Below are positions 23,428-39,084 of a DNA stretch of 64,000 nucleotides, piece after piece. This stretch comes from Rhynchonema sp. JSB1_4. Its lineage: Eukaryota > Nematoda > Chromadorea > Monhysterida > Xyalidae. The stretch spans positions 1-64,000 of the forward strand of contig JASAMV010002196.1 of NCBI GenBank assembly GCA_030248065.1, given 5' to 3'. How positions within the stretch are numbered: the first letter of the stretch is position 1; every line of letters begins with the position of its first letter. A model generated the notes under the pieces. It was not told the origin of the DNA. It saw nothing but the letters and a program-made list of their open reading frames with translations, and did not search any database. A program made the translations under genes and the position numbers.

Positions 23428-23520
23428 TTCTTTTCTTTTTTCTCTGTCAACACGTCCAAGCCACGTAACGGTGCACACTGTTTCGCGGTTCAAGTCCAAT
23501 TTCTCGGCCAACCGCCGGCC
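23428..23520 (-). pseudogene. Possible decayed homeodomain (recognition-helix) fragment
   Basis: The minus frame reads GRRLAEKLDLNRETV then, after altered residues, REKRKEN. This resembles the end of a POU-type homeodomain (AEKLxL....VRVWFxNRRQKEKR), but the WFxNRR core is disrupted (TWLGRVDREKR). No upstream homeodomain helices or POU-specific domain were found nearby. It could equally be a chance match. Confidence 0.25.
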
Positions 23521-23823
23521 TGAACGCCTGATCAGCGCGTTTCACTCGAGTATCATTGCCGGTTATTGAAGGCCAAATATTTCTCGATTCATTCTGCATA
23601 CTTCCAGCCCATCAAACTTCTTTCTCAACTTCCAAATTGCACTGTTGCTGAGGATTTCCCCTCCCGGGCAGTGTTTGCTGCGCAACTCTCTGTGAGCACT
23701 GATGTCGGATTTTGTCCCGATTTGTGATTTCAGGGATAAAGTCGCGTTCTTCTGTCGTAACGCGCATATGCGTAGACTACAACTGAATAAGTCTCCTTGC
23801 AGCACCGCCCGACAAGCACAATA

Positions 23824-29368
<5,545 letters not shown>

Positions 29369-31232
29369 TGGTGACTTTGGTTTCTGGATATTTGAAAAAA
29401 CTTTTTGTTTCACACATATTGAGCTTATAACTTTCTTTCGTGATATATTTAGGTATTCTCCACAATGTGGATTTATATGTATGTATATTTCGCTCAATAG
29501 TTTGTTTGCCAGATTATTTGTATGTATACAGTATCTTCTTGACATTTTTCTGCAGAAGATAAACGAATGTATATCTCAATGTGTGGACTATTATTTATTT
29601 TTCTAAACTCAAAGGTGTGCACGACACACACACACACACAACTCGCGCATCATGTAACCATGTGATTTCGTATGACAAACTCCTCCACTGGGATTTCCAT
29701 TACGTATACCTGCAGTATGTAGGTAGTATCCTGCGTCAGGCTACGCAGTCACTTCACACATCATTTTCCTCTCACAAGCAGGGTTGGATTAAAAAAAAGT
29801 AAAAAATTTTTTTGTAAAAAAAAATTTTTTTTTTAAAAAGTTGGCCACTTTTTTTATTTTAAAATTTTAAAAAGTAAGTCCACTTTTTTTATTATTTTTC
29901 CCCTTTTTTTCGTTATTTTCTCACTTTTTTAAGGTAAAAATGTATGTTTTCATGCGTTTTATTGCTCATCATTCTCAAAAAATCGCCTGCGGCGCTTATA
30001 TTTCAGTTTAAAATGGCGTTGTAATGGACTCATACAGTTCCCAGACATCCCAACAATCGCTGCACGTATAATATAGGACACCCCATACCGTATACTGTGC
30101 AGTTATTGAGCTTTCGACGTAAGCTATCGACAGACTCCACTTTGCTCGCCTATTTGCAGTTGTGTGGATTCGTCATTTGTTGCTTTTGTCACACAACATG
30201 AGTGTGGTGTAACTCTTTATCTCTCTTCAAATTTATCCCCAAATTCACAAACAGAAGGTTGGTCTTCCCTTTGTCATATATGCCCACAGAGTTACCTTCG
30301 GGCGGGTTCTCAAATTATGACCAAATGGGCTAGATCGCAGGTGATCGACATAAACATGCAAGTCAGTGGAGAAGTTCTCTTTAGTGTCCCTCAAAACATA
30401 CCTAAATAACATGATTTCAGAAATTTCATTTTTCTAGAAACCAATTTTTTGGGGGTCCGGAATAAAAAAAAGTGATTTAAAAAAAAAATTTAAAAAGTTT
30501 TTTAAAAAAAAAGTTGGATAATAAAAAATTATTTTAATCCAACCCTGCTCACAAGTGGATGGAGCATGTCCAAAAAGATATGCCAATATACTGTATGTAA
30601 TCTTATGCAGCAGTTTATTTATACGTTTATTTACATGTTATTTATTTGAATGAATGGAAAACACTCATCGGAAATGATACACTCTTTGTGTGCACGTTTA
30701 TCCGCGAGCTACGCTGCAGTCAAGAAATGTATTTCAACGCAGAAAGAGGTGATTTTGAACCTGAAAGTTTATCATCACTATAAAAAAACTTTGTGAACCT
30801 GAACAACCTGCTTAGAGCAAAAGTGACTTTCGGATAGATACTGAGTGTCACTGTGATGTCTATTCATTTAAACACGCTTGCCTCCTTGCGAAGTTTCACG
30901 GCGGGTTTCTATTCGCCGACAGGTCAAAATGTATATCACCAAAAGGCGTTCACACTTGAACAACAATAGCGGAATAATTCGCATCTCATATCCACAGCCT
31001 GTCATTTATGTTTGTCATTTCGACTTTTTGATAACGCAACAATCTCTCAGGACACTCTGATTGATTGCGCAAGTCGTGTAATGAATGACTCTTCAGACCA
31101 ACCCAAATGTCAGCGCAAATCATGCCTTGAGCCGGCCGTAAACCGATAATTTTGAGCCCGCGAGGCTTTTTTTACACAAAATGACTTAAGAAATGGAACC
31201 GTGTGGAATTTCCAATCGTGACATTTCCAATA
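29369..31232. other. Intergenic stretch after the receptor gene
   Basis: Contains the hAT MITE at 29779-30547 and a short CA run near 29623. I see no canonical AATAAA between the receptor stop and the MITE; one occurs inside the MITE (CCGGAATAAAA near 30460). Confidence 0.5.
29779..30547 (+). mobile_element. hAT-type MITE, copy 5 (769 bp)
   Basis: Termini CAGGGTTGGATT and AATCCAACCCTG, 8-bp duplication CTCACAAG (29771-29778, 30548-30555). Sequence close to copy 4, including the CGCCTGCGGCGC motif and the GGGGGTCCGGAATAAAA block, with small indels. Confidence 0.93.
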
Positions 31233-34200
31233 ATGGTGCCATGGACGATCTGTAGATATCGGCTGATTTTGGCGTTGTTTTGGTCGTTGATACTGTGGCT
31301 GATCACGGATGCAAAGCCGATAAGCGGTTGGTTGCTGGTCCACGAAGTCTTAAAAAATAAAAGCGCACCCGGGGGAGGGTGTATTAGAGCTACCGCAGGC
31401 GTTTTCTCTAAGGCCGGTCTCCACATAACACGCGGGTTAGCAGGTTAGTATAGATTAGCGGGCGCCGACTGATAGTCAGACTCGCTAACCCGCTTTTTCA
31501 ATTTTGTATGTGAGCGGCCGCGAAAAGCAACCCGCTAACCCGCTAATCCGCTACGTTGTGAGACCGGCTTAACATAGTCCAGCTGCCAGTAGAAGCCCCT
31601 CTGCTGGAAGTCTGCCAGTGTATCGGAGGAATTCGGTGGTAAACCCTGTTCTGATTCCACTGAGCTTGCTTTCTACAGCCTGGTGATTGAGGCCAATGGG
31701 CGTTCCTTGAAAGCACCTTTATCGTTTGACTATTTGATTGGCTTTGTTTGCTTAGACCCTAAGACCCGAGGCCCTAAGCCAACAAAAGCTATTGTTTTCA
31801 TCCATTTAAACTAAAACAGTAAAACCAGAACAAACTTAGACGATTTGCAGATTGGCGCTCTTTTGCGCAAGGCTACAGCAACTTTGTGCGCATTCACGCA
31901 CTTTCCATCCAGCTGCCCCAACCAGCGCATCGCTACATTCACAATTACACAAACGACACGGGGAAATTGGGATGGTTAGATTTGTCATGATGGTTTCCAG
32001 CACTTTGGGCTAAGATGCTCCCCATTTAAATGCAAACGCTACAAGACAGCGACTGCAGAGTACCAGGGTAAAAGGTCGATAGACGACAAAATAAACGTCT
32101 TTTGCGCTGGTCATGACTATTGTGCTTTTAGACTAGTTGGCAAACTACAGTCTGAACAGAACTGACCTTTGCCTTGTCGTTCACAGCAGTATAGTTGTGG
32201 TCGTAGAGAGCTTGCACGACGGACTCTCGCAATTTACAAAGTTTTTGAGAGCAACTATGTACAAAAAAATTCGGCCGCCATCTGGTAAAAAAAATACGGT
32301 CAGTTTCGTTTTGAGTGACAATCCAGGCCCGAACTCATTCCGCTCACCAACCGTCGAATCGCCGAAATTCGAGCGCACGCATTGGGCCGGTATGAAGAAC
32401 CGAAGGATTATTTGGGCACCGGTAATTTGGTGGGACAGGGACCGGCATTGAGGATCGGCACCTGGAACGGCACGAAACCGAGTGAAGCGAGTGGTGATGG
32501 TGAAACATCGAATGAAACAGGTGGAGGGCGGATTTTTTTTATGATGGTTTTGTGTGAAACTTTTCCTACTAGATCACTCAGAGGGCTCTATTCGCGAGGC
32601 TGTAATGGAAAACTTCGGCACTATGATGGCAGAATATTTTCGGCACAGCAGAAAAAACATCAAAAAGTCTTAATGCTGACAATTGGTGGCCTAACATTGG
32701 AGCAAAACCTGTTTGAGCAAGGCCACTTTCAGCAAAATAAAGAGCCGACCTCATATTTTGTTCCAATGCCAAAGCTGGGCTCAGACTAATTTTGTTGTCA
32801 GGACCAGGCTTGCACGTGGACTGCGTTTTGCGTTTCGGCTTTTTGGCGAAGGTTTGGACCCGATCGTAAGGTTTCAGCGCTTTTGGACTGTGCACTTTGT
32901 CGTTGCTCAAAGTAGTGTTGGCTCAAGCATCGGCTCTGCTCGCTGTCAATTGCACTGCTGAAAGGCAAGATTACCAATTCTCCATTCCAGACACCGATCC
33001 ACTCTCGATGTCGACCCCAACAACCAGCAGTTCCACCAATGAGACGTTCCAAACGCCACCCACTCCCAGTCCCAACCGAACCGCACTGTTGATCCCGAAC
33101 GGTCGTAGCAGCGCACAGTTTACGTTCATGGGCCATTTGTTGGATTTGATGAAGCATGGAGCCAAAAGCAGTACCGACAATGTGCTATTGCCCGTTATTG
33201 ATAGGACCAAAGTACCTCCGTCACTGACGGAACTGGAACTCAGTACAACAACGAGGTTCGGTTTTCGGAGAATCTGCATTCTTTTAACCCTTGTTTCTGT
33301 ATAGCACGACTTAACGCGCGTTTCTGGGGGTACATCTATAAATCGAAGCGCTGTCTGTGGAATATTCATTAACACTCAGAGCTTGTTCAGCGATGAAATT
33401 GTTTGTGGGATCGTCCTAAAAACATACAAGTAACTGAGTGCACTTGTGCTGTCTTGTGCACGTGCGTTGCACCAAAGAAGATAGATCAATAACGATACGA
33501 TTTAGCCTTGTGGGCACGCATTGTGATCTGTGAATGCAGTTTCGGCCCATAATGCCGACTGCAATGGCGCCCTGGGCCTTGTCAATGACAAAAGCGCCAG
33601 CAGTCACCGCCATAAACAGAAGGTGCTCTATCTCAACTTTGTAGGTCAGGCGAAACGTAAAGCGGTCGCCGCGCGCTGGCGTTTGGTGCTTTTGTCATGG
33701 ACAGCAGGCCCAGGGCGCCACTGCAGTCTGGCATTATGGGCCGAAACTGCGTCCACAAGCAAATAACTGTTATAAGTCTGATGCATTCTTTTCAGCACTT
33801 TTACCCCGACAACCACAACAGCGCCAACAACTACATCATCATCGACTGCAACTACAGAAACTACAACAACCACAGTTCCAGCAACAACTGGAACAACAAC
33901 AGTTTCCACAACAACAACACGCATGACCACAACAACAACAACACGCAGGGCAACAACAACAACAACACCGGAGCCAGCCTACATAACGATCATAACCCGA
34001 GCACCGACGCGCGTTCGCAAGCCCTCGATATCGAGCAGCCAAGAGGACAAACAACCGTTCCGTGCGGTGACACGTGCGCCATTCGATTTCGATAATCGGG
34101 TCAATTCCGGAACCACGCCGCAACAGTTCCAGTTCTACACAAGGACTGCGCTGACTATCATACCTGATATGATCCCGCCTCGGACCAGGACCATGGCTTC

Positions 34201-35089
34201 AGACAGGGACTTTGACAGACGACTGCCGACCACGACGAGGAGACCGGGGAAGGAACAGAGAATTACCTTGGTAAGAGGAAAGTGGGGATTATTCTATCAA
34301 GTTTGACTTTGGCAGTAACTTTTTTCGATACAGATAGGTATCTATGTATTAATGTAACAGTGAGACTTCACAGAGCAATTTTGGTGATGCAGCAGACAAA
34401 TAAGTTTGAAAAGTTATACTATGGTATGTTGATTAACTATTCATGACCGTGCCAATGCGTGTGTAACCACCCCAGGCGTGTCCATCAATTTTCATCAACT
34501 GCAAATTCAAATGTACAAATGTTCGTCGATGCAGGTACCCAGTCCGGCACGGTTATTTACTCCCGGCAAACCGGATGGCGGCCAGAGCACCGAACAACGA
34601 ACAAAAACGTTGAGCGGGGAATCGGCCGAAAACGCTCGTGCGTCACTTTCGAATGAAATTCAGAACACGATTGATTCGGCGTACGAAAGGGGCACCGAAC
34701 CTTGGCAACCGGGCTCAGATTTGGACCTCGAGCCGTTGGTGGAGTTCGGCACCGGCAACCGTATTCTACCCGGCGAGGACCTCCTGGATTTGGCCGCGAA
34801 ACGTGTCCGAGATCTGATATCAAGAGAGAAACTTCGGACCGAGACCAGGACCGCTACCGTACTCAGCAGAGAACCTGCAGATCAGCAACATCACGAACCG
34901 GCTCAGACAAGGCCTTCGTTCTTTGGGAACACGTTCAATAAACTGCAACAGACTTGTCAGCGGAAATGTGAAACGGCGTTGGAGACAAAGTTGCACAGGA
35001 GATTGTTGAGACAGGTTCTGCACCAACTCAGAGCTAGGGCCCGGAGGTTAATGCGTAATATGCAAATGCAAACTGTTGAGCCTGTATGA
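31233..35089 (+). CDS. Secreted threonine-rich (mucin-like) protein
   Basis: Exons: 31233-31330, 32327-32520, 32573-32666, 32878-33255, 33796-34270, 34535-35089; in phase, 597 aa. The N-terminal RLILALFWSLILWLITDAKP is a good signal peptide, so the product is secreted or extracellular matrix. Exon 2 has PELIPLTNRRIAEIRAHALG and NGT/NET glycosylation sites. Exon 5 is almost pure Thr with Ala, Pro and Arg (TTTTTTRRATTTTT), a likely O-glycosylated stalk. Exon 6 is acidic, then basic, with a QTCQRKCE pair and ends TVEPV. A second model skips 32573-32666 and enters exon 4 at 32991 (acceptor CCATTCCAG), also in phase, giving 528 aa and avoiding a hydrophobic segment at about 130-154; both could be spliced forms. 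A polyA signal follows at 35119. Family not recognised. Confidence 0.7.
31412..31569. mobile_element. PIF/Harbinger-like MITE (158 bp) in intron 1
   Basis: Inverted ends GGCCGGTCTC and GAGACCGGC(T), flanked by TAA (31409-31411, 31570-31572). The interior carries CGGGTTAGC / GCTAACCCG words, like a smaller relative of the element at 20720-21447. Lies in the first intron of the threonine-rich gene. Confidence 0.7.
33536..33750. repeat. Inverted repeat in intron 4 of the threonine-rich gene
   Basis: Arms at about 33536-33600 and 33676-33750 share GGCATTATGGGCCGAAACTG, CAGGGCGCCA and GCGCCAG-type blocks in opposite orientation. The left side extends outward to about 33427 and is matched, inverted, by a copy at 43988-44139 in the potassium channel gene. 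Confidence 0.75.
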
Positions 35090-35118
35090 TTTCATCTATT
35101 GTTGTGCAGTTCATATTG

Positions 35119-35124
35119 AATAAA
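35119..35124 (+). promoter_or_regulatory. Polyadenylation signal AATAAA for the threonine-rich gene
   Basis: AATAAA lies 30 nt after the stop codon, a typical distance for a short 3' untranslated region. Confidence 0.7.
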
Positions 35125-35505
35125 ATACGCAGTTCCTCATAAGTTACTCGTTATTATTCATTAAACCGGGCCCGCCGCTGTTGTTTTTTTTTGGATTTTC
35201 GACCTCGTTTTTTTCTGTTTGTATCGTTAGTTGGCACTGGGATCAGGAACATTAACCTTGAAAAACTTTACCAGAATGACGATTACTGATCGAAATCGAT
35301 CCACCAACATGGACGTTCGGCAAGAAACCAGCCCAATATTGACGCACAGTCCGTGCATGGAAATCAGGACTTGCAAAGCAATCGGGCCAGCCTCACAGCC
35401 TAAATCACGCCCCATTGATTTTGAATGTCCCTTATTGTTCCCGATTATCATGTGCAAATGTGCGTCAATATCGGACAGTTTTGTTCCCGATAGGCCATGT
35501 TTGCT

Positions 35506-36739
35506 CACTGGGAAGGATGTGTGGTTTTACCACACATTTTTTCTTGGTTTTTCATGAAAAAATGTGTGGAGTGCTGCACCTACACATTAAGTGTGGTTAT
35601 CATGAAATAATGTGTGGTTTTTAACACGTGGGGTATAGCAGCCCAATACCACACATTATGTGTGGTTTTTACGCCCACTCTCTTGTCCCACACATTAATG
35701 TGTGGTTTCTGTTCCTTCGCAAATTTTGGTTCCGGATACACTTTTATTCGATTTTATGGAAATAAACTGAGGACACACAAGCGCAGTTATCGCAACAGAA
35801 GTAAGACGTACCGAGTTTCGACGCTATTTCTAAAGGAACTAACTGTACTACAATAATGTATATTTAACGAGAAGAAGAAAGCCTAAGGTCAGTGCACACA
35901 ATAAAAGTAAAGGGCAGAATGACGAAAACTCAATGTGCCGAAATTAACCACATAGTGAAAATTGTGAACACTCAAGTAAATCTAGTACAATTATGCGTTC
36001 TTCAAATTCCCAGATGCGGAGTGTTTGTTTACTGTGGTTCATTTGAGTCCAGCCCCGGCCGTCGAGCCGCGTAGGTACGAAGCTCACCTGAAGCATATGA
36101 ACAGAGTAAATTGGATCTGCCAAAATTTTGACGTTTGGAACATATCACAACAGCAGTGGAATAATAATCAAACACCCACCGAGAGCTCTGTCAATCACGT
36201 CAAGTTGAGCTCAGTTTTCTGATTTTCCTCGAGTCCCGGTTGTCGAACGATACGCAGTTACCTGTGACAGATTTTGCTTTTCATAAATCGCACAGCACTG
36301 TCAACAATTACAGGTAATCAGCCTATCAGCGAATCTAAATGAATGAATTCAAGATTCAACTGACCTTCACAACGTTCGTTTGCGAATCTTCTGCACAGTT
36401 ATCGATTTAATTATTGATGAAGATGCAAACATCACACTAGATATGCTTTTGCGGTAATTGATTTCGTACATTATGGTAACAAAACATTAATATGTATTAA
36501 ATTCGGCACCTGTAAATGAAGACTCAATGGCCAAAATGTTTCACGGCAAACTTCCCGCTAGATTTTGAATTCCACACATTAATGTGTGCTACACCACACA
36601 TTACTGTGTGGTTTTTACACATTAATGTGTGGAAGTTCCCAAAACCACACATCTTTTCTTCAAAAACCACAGTTTATGTGTGGTATTGCAACAACCACAC
36701 ATCGATGTGTGGTCTCAAAACCACACATTCTTCCCAGTG
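35506..36739. mobile_element. Inverted-repeat element with CACACATTAATGTGTG palindrome clusters (about 1.23 kb)
   Basis: The left end CACTGGGAAGGATGTGTGG and the right end CCACACATTCTTCCCAGTG are inverted matches. Next to each end is a cluster of CCACACATTAATGTGTGG-type palindromes (about 35516-35710 and 36570-36730). No clear target duplication was seen. The middle has no recognised coding sequence. Confidence 0.7.
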
Positions 36740-36958
36740 AGTGCGGATCGATTTCGGTGGGTGATATTCGGTGGGTGATAGGCCACTTTGCTGAAGTTCG
36801 TCAAAATTTGTCAAAGTTCGTTAACGTTGTTGATCTCGATGTCATCTAGCGATATGAACAAAAACAACGTGGTCGAAAAAACAAAAAACAACAAAAAACA
36901 ACCCCCAAAAAACAATAGCGGCGTGGCCGGTTCAAGCTATCATTGAGACCAAAGAATA

Positions 36959-38402
36959 TTGAGAAACAAGCGTCAATGAGATTAGGCTGAACTTCAAAAT
37001 TTAACAAGGAAATAACAGGGTGACACAATAAAAATATGGAAGCCTTTTTTGAAGAGGCTGTAGCCGATGGTTTTTTAAAAAAATATTCGTTCCAAAAGTT
37101 AAAAAAATTCTTTTTTAATTATTTCAAAATTCGAAAATTTCTCTGTTTTTTGCTCTGAAAGTGCTATTTTTGCATAAAAATTACTACCATTGACATCACC
37201 TGACCTTGCCATGGGTGCGTTGGGTGCCATAATCATTGTTTTGTGGTGAAATTATCATGTCAGTCTGTTATGTCAGTCTGTTTTGTCAGTCTGTCGGTTT
37301 CTATGACGTTACAGCATAGGAAAACGAAAACAGACTGACATCGACAGACTGACATGAGCACGATCCTATCTTCAATACTGTGTTTTGTTTTTCAAAGGAA
37401 ATGCCTTCCAGCATGCGCTCACGGCAAATCAGTGTGTAAAAGTGGAAAACAAACACCATAATGTTTCGTTCTTTGTGTTTCGTACGTTGCAGAAGCGCAA
37501 AAATTTCGTTTCGCTGTGCCTAAGCCAAAACCTAAACATAAGTAGGATATGGACAATAAATTGCAGAGACACCCACATGTTTCTCGATTGATTTGCGCTT
37601 GTGAAACGTACGAAACACAAATAACGAAACATCATGGTGTGTATTTTCCATTTTTACACACTGCCGCGTGCAAACTGATTTGCCGTGATCGCACGCTGGA
37701 AGCCATTTTCTTTGAAAAACAAAACACAGGGTTGAAGATAGGATCGTGCTCATGTCAGTCTGTCGATGTCAGTCTGTTTTTTCCCTATGCCGTAGTGGTG
37801 AAATCCTTAACTACTGAGAACGACAGACAGAACGACAACCCACAAACAAAAGCAACTTGTTTGGTTTATCTAAAAGTGCACCCAGCACCATCCAAGTACC
37901 CAAATTTCAAGCTCGACATGAACACATAAAGACATATGCTCGCTCGTGCGCTTCTTTGAAAAACAAAACACAGTGTTGAAGATAGGATCGTGCTCATGTC
38001 AGTCTGTCGATGTCAGTCTGTTTTCGTTTTCCTATGCTGTAACGTCATAGAAACCGACAGACTGCCAAAACGGACTGACATAACAGACTGACATGATAAT
38101 TTCTCCACAAAAGAGAAACAATGATTATGGCACCCACCGCACCCATGGCAAGGTCAGATGATGTCAATGGTAGTAATTTTTATGCAAAAATAGCACTTTT
38201 AGAGCAAAAAAACAGAGAAATTTTCCAATTTTGAAAGAATTAAAAAAGAATTTTTTTTAACTTTTGGAACGAATATTATTTAAAAAAATTTATCGGCTAC
38301 AGCCTCTTCAAAAAAGGCTTCCATATTTTTGTTGTGTCACCCTGTTATTTCCTTGTTAAATTTTGAAGTTCAGCCTAATCTCATTGACTCTTGTATCTCA
38401 AT
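36959..38402. mobile_element. Large foldback element (about 1.4 kb) with arms over 400 bp
   Basis: The left arm (36959 to about 37398) and right arm (about 37957-38402) are inverted and nearly identical. The outer end reads TTGAGAnACAAGnGTCAATG on both, followed by CCTGTTATTTCC-type and GTCAGTCTGTC-type blocks. Between the arms is a second inverted pair (about 37399-37505 and 37590-37720) and an extra partial copy of the GATAGGATCGTGCTCATGTC block (37737-37756). No transposase frame seen. Confidence 0.8.
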
Positions 38403-38468
38403 TTAGCCTAGTGGTCATGGCACTGCCCTGGAAAGGCACGAAGCCTGGGTTCGATTCCCAGACGTACA
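38402..38468 (+). pseudogene. tRNA-like sequence (tRNA pseudogene or SINE head)
   Basis: A good A box (TAGCCTAGTGGTCATGG) and B box (GGTTCGATTCC) give a 3-bp D stem (GCC/GGC), a 4-bp anticodon stem with loop CTGGAAA (anticodon GGA, nominally Ser) and a perfect 5-bp T stem (CTGGG/CCCAG). The acceptor stem does not pair and there is no long variable arm, so it is not a working tRNA-Ser. It begins exactly where the foldback at 36959-38402 ends. It could be the head of a tRNA-derived SINE. Confidence 0.6.
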
Positions 38469-38847
38469 AAAGTCATTTTTTGTGCACAAACGATTTCGGA
38501 TTGTACGTGCGTTCCCGTTATTATCCACATTCGGATCCGCAGAGGGTCTTCCAAATAAAAAAGAAGAGCAATCCTGCTCTTGAGTGTTGCCTTGACCAAC
38601 ACTTGGTGTTCTGGCGTGTGCGCGTCTGTATTCAGCTGGTAATACTGACAACACGTGCGTGCGAAACCGAAATTGGCAATTACAGGCGGTGGTTTAAAGT
38701 TTCAGCAAATCAGTTTCCGAGTTATGTACACTGATTGTTGCATTATTTAGCGTTTCTAAACAAAATACACAATGGAGGAAATTTCACAGATTTCTAGACT
38801 TTTCAACATCAGGATTTGAACTCGACTGTTGCTATTGTCAATGATGT

Positions 38848-38853
38848 TTTATT
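38848..38853 (-). promoter_or_regulatory. Polyadenylation signal AATAAA for the potassium channel gene
   Basis: TTTATT on plus reads AATAAA on minus, about 230 nt after the stop codon at 39085-39087. Confidence 0.55.
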
Positions 38854-39084
38854 GAAGCTGCTGTTGCACGTTTATATTTACAAAGAACAAAAACGTAGAA
38901 ATGCTAAGAATCCTGACTGACATATCGTAACATGAATAATTATAATGTGTTAATAAAAACAAAATTAATAAAAAATCTGAACAAATGTGTTAATAAGTGC
39001 TTTTCTCAAGTCAATGTCTATGACAAAAAGGTGTGTGGAATCATAAATTTCAGCCTATAATCACTGGTATCAAACAATATGTTG

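Larger units (their letters stand above)
20028..23802. other. Gene-poor stretch with nested MITEs and an inverted repeat
   Basis: Holds the nested PIF/Harbinger-like elements (20720-21447), an inverted repeat (22855-23374) and a possible decayed homeodomain fragment (23428-23520). A 132-codon ORF at 22795-23190 on the plus strand covers the left arm of that inverted repeat and has no recognised domain. Confidence 0.5.
35125..38847. other. Tail-to-tail intergenic region filled with mobile-element structures
   Basis: Between the threonine-rich gene (plus) and the potassium channel (minus). Contains the TGTGTGG palindrome element (35506-36739), the foldback at 36959-38402 and a tRNA-like sequence (38402-38468). 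No coding exon recognised. Confidence 0.6.

Noticed and set aside
38402..38468. Functional tRNA-Ser gene
   Set aside because: Acceptor stem unpaired and no long variable arm, which real tRNA-Ser needs.
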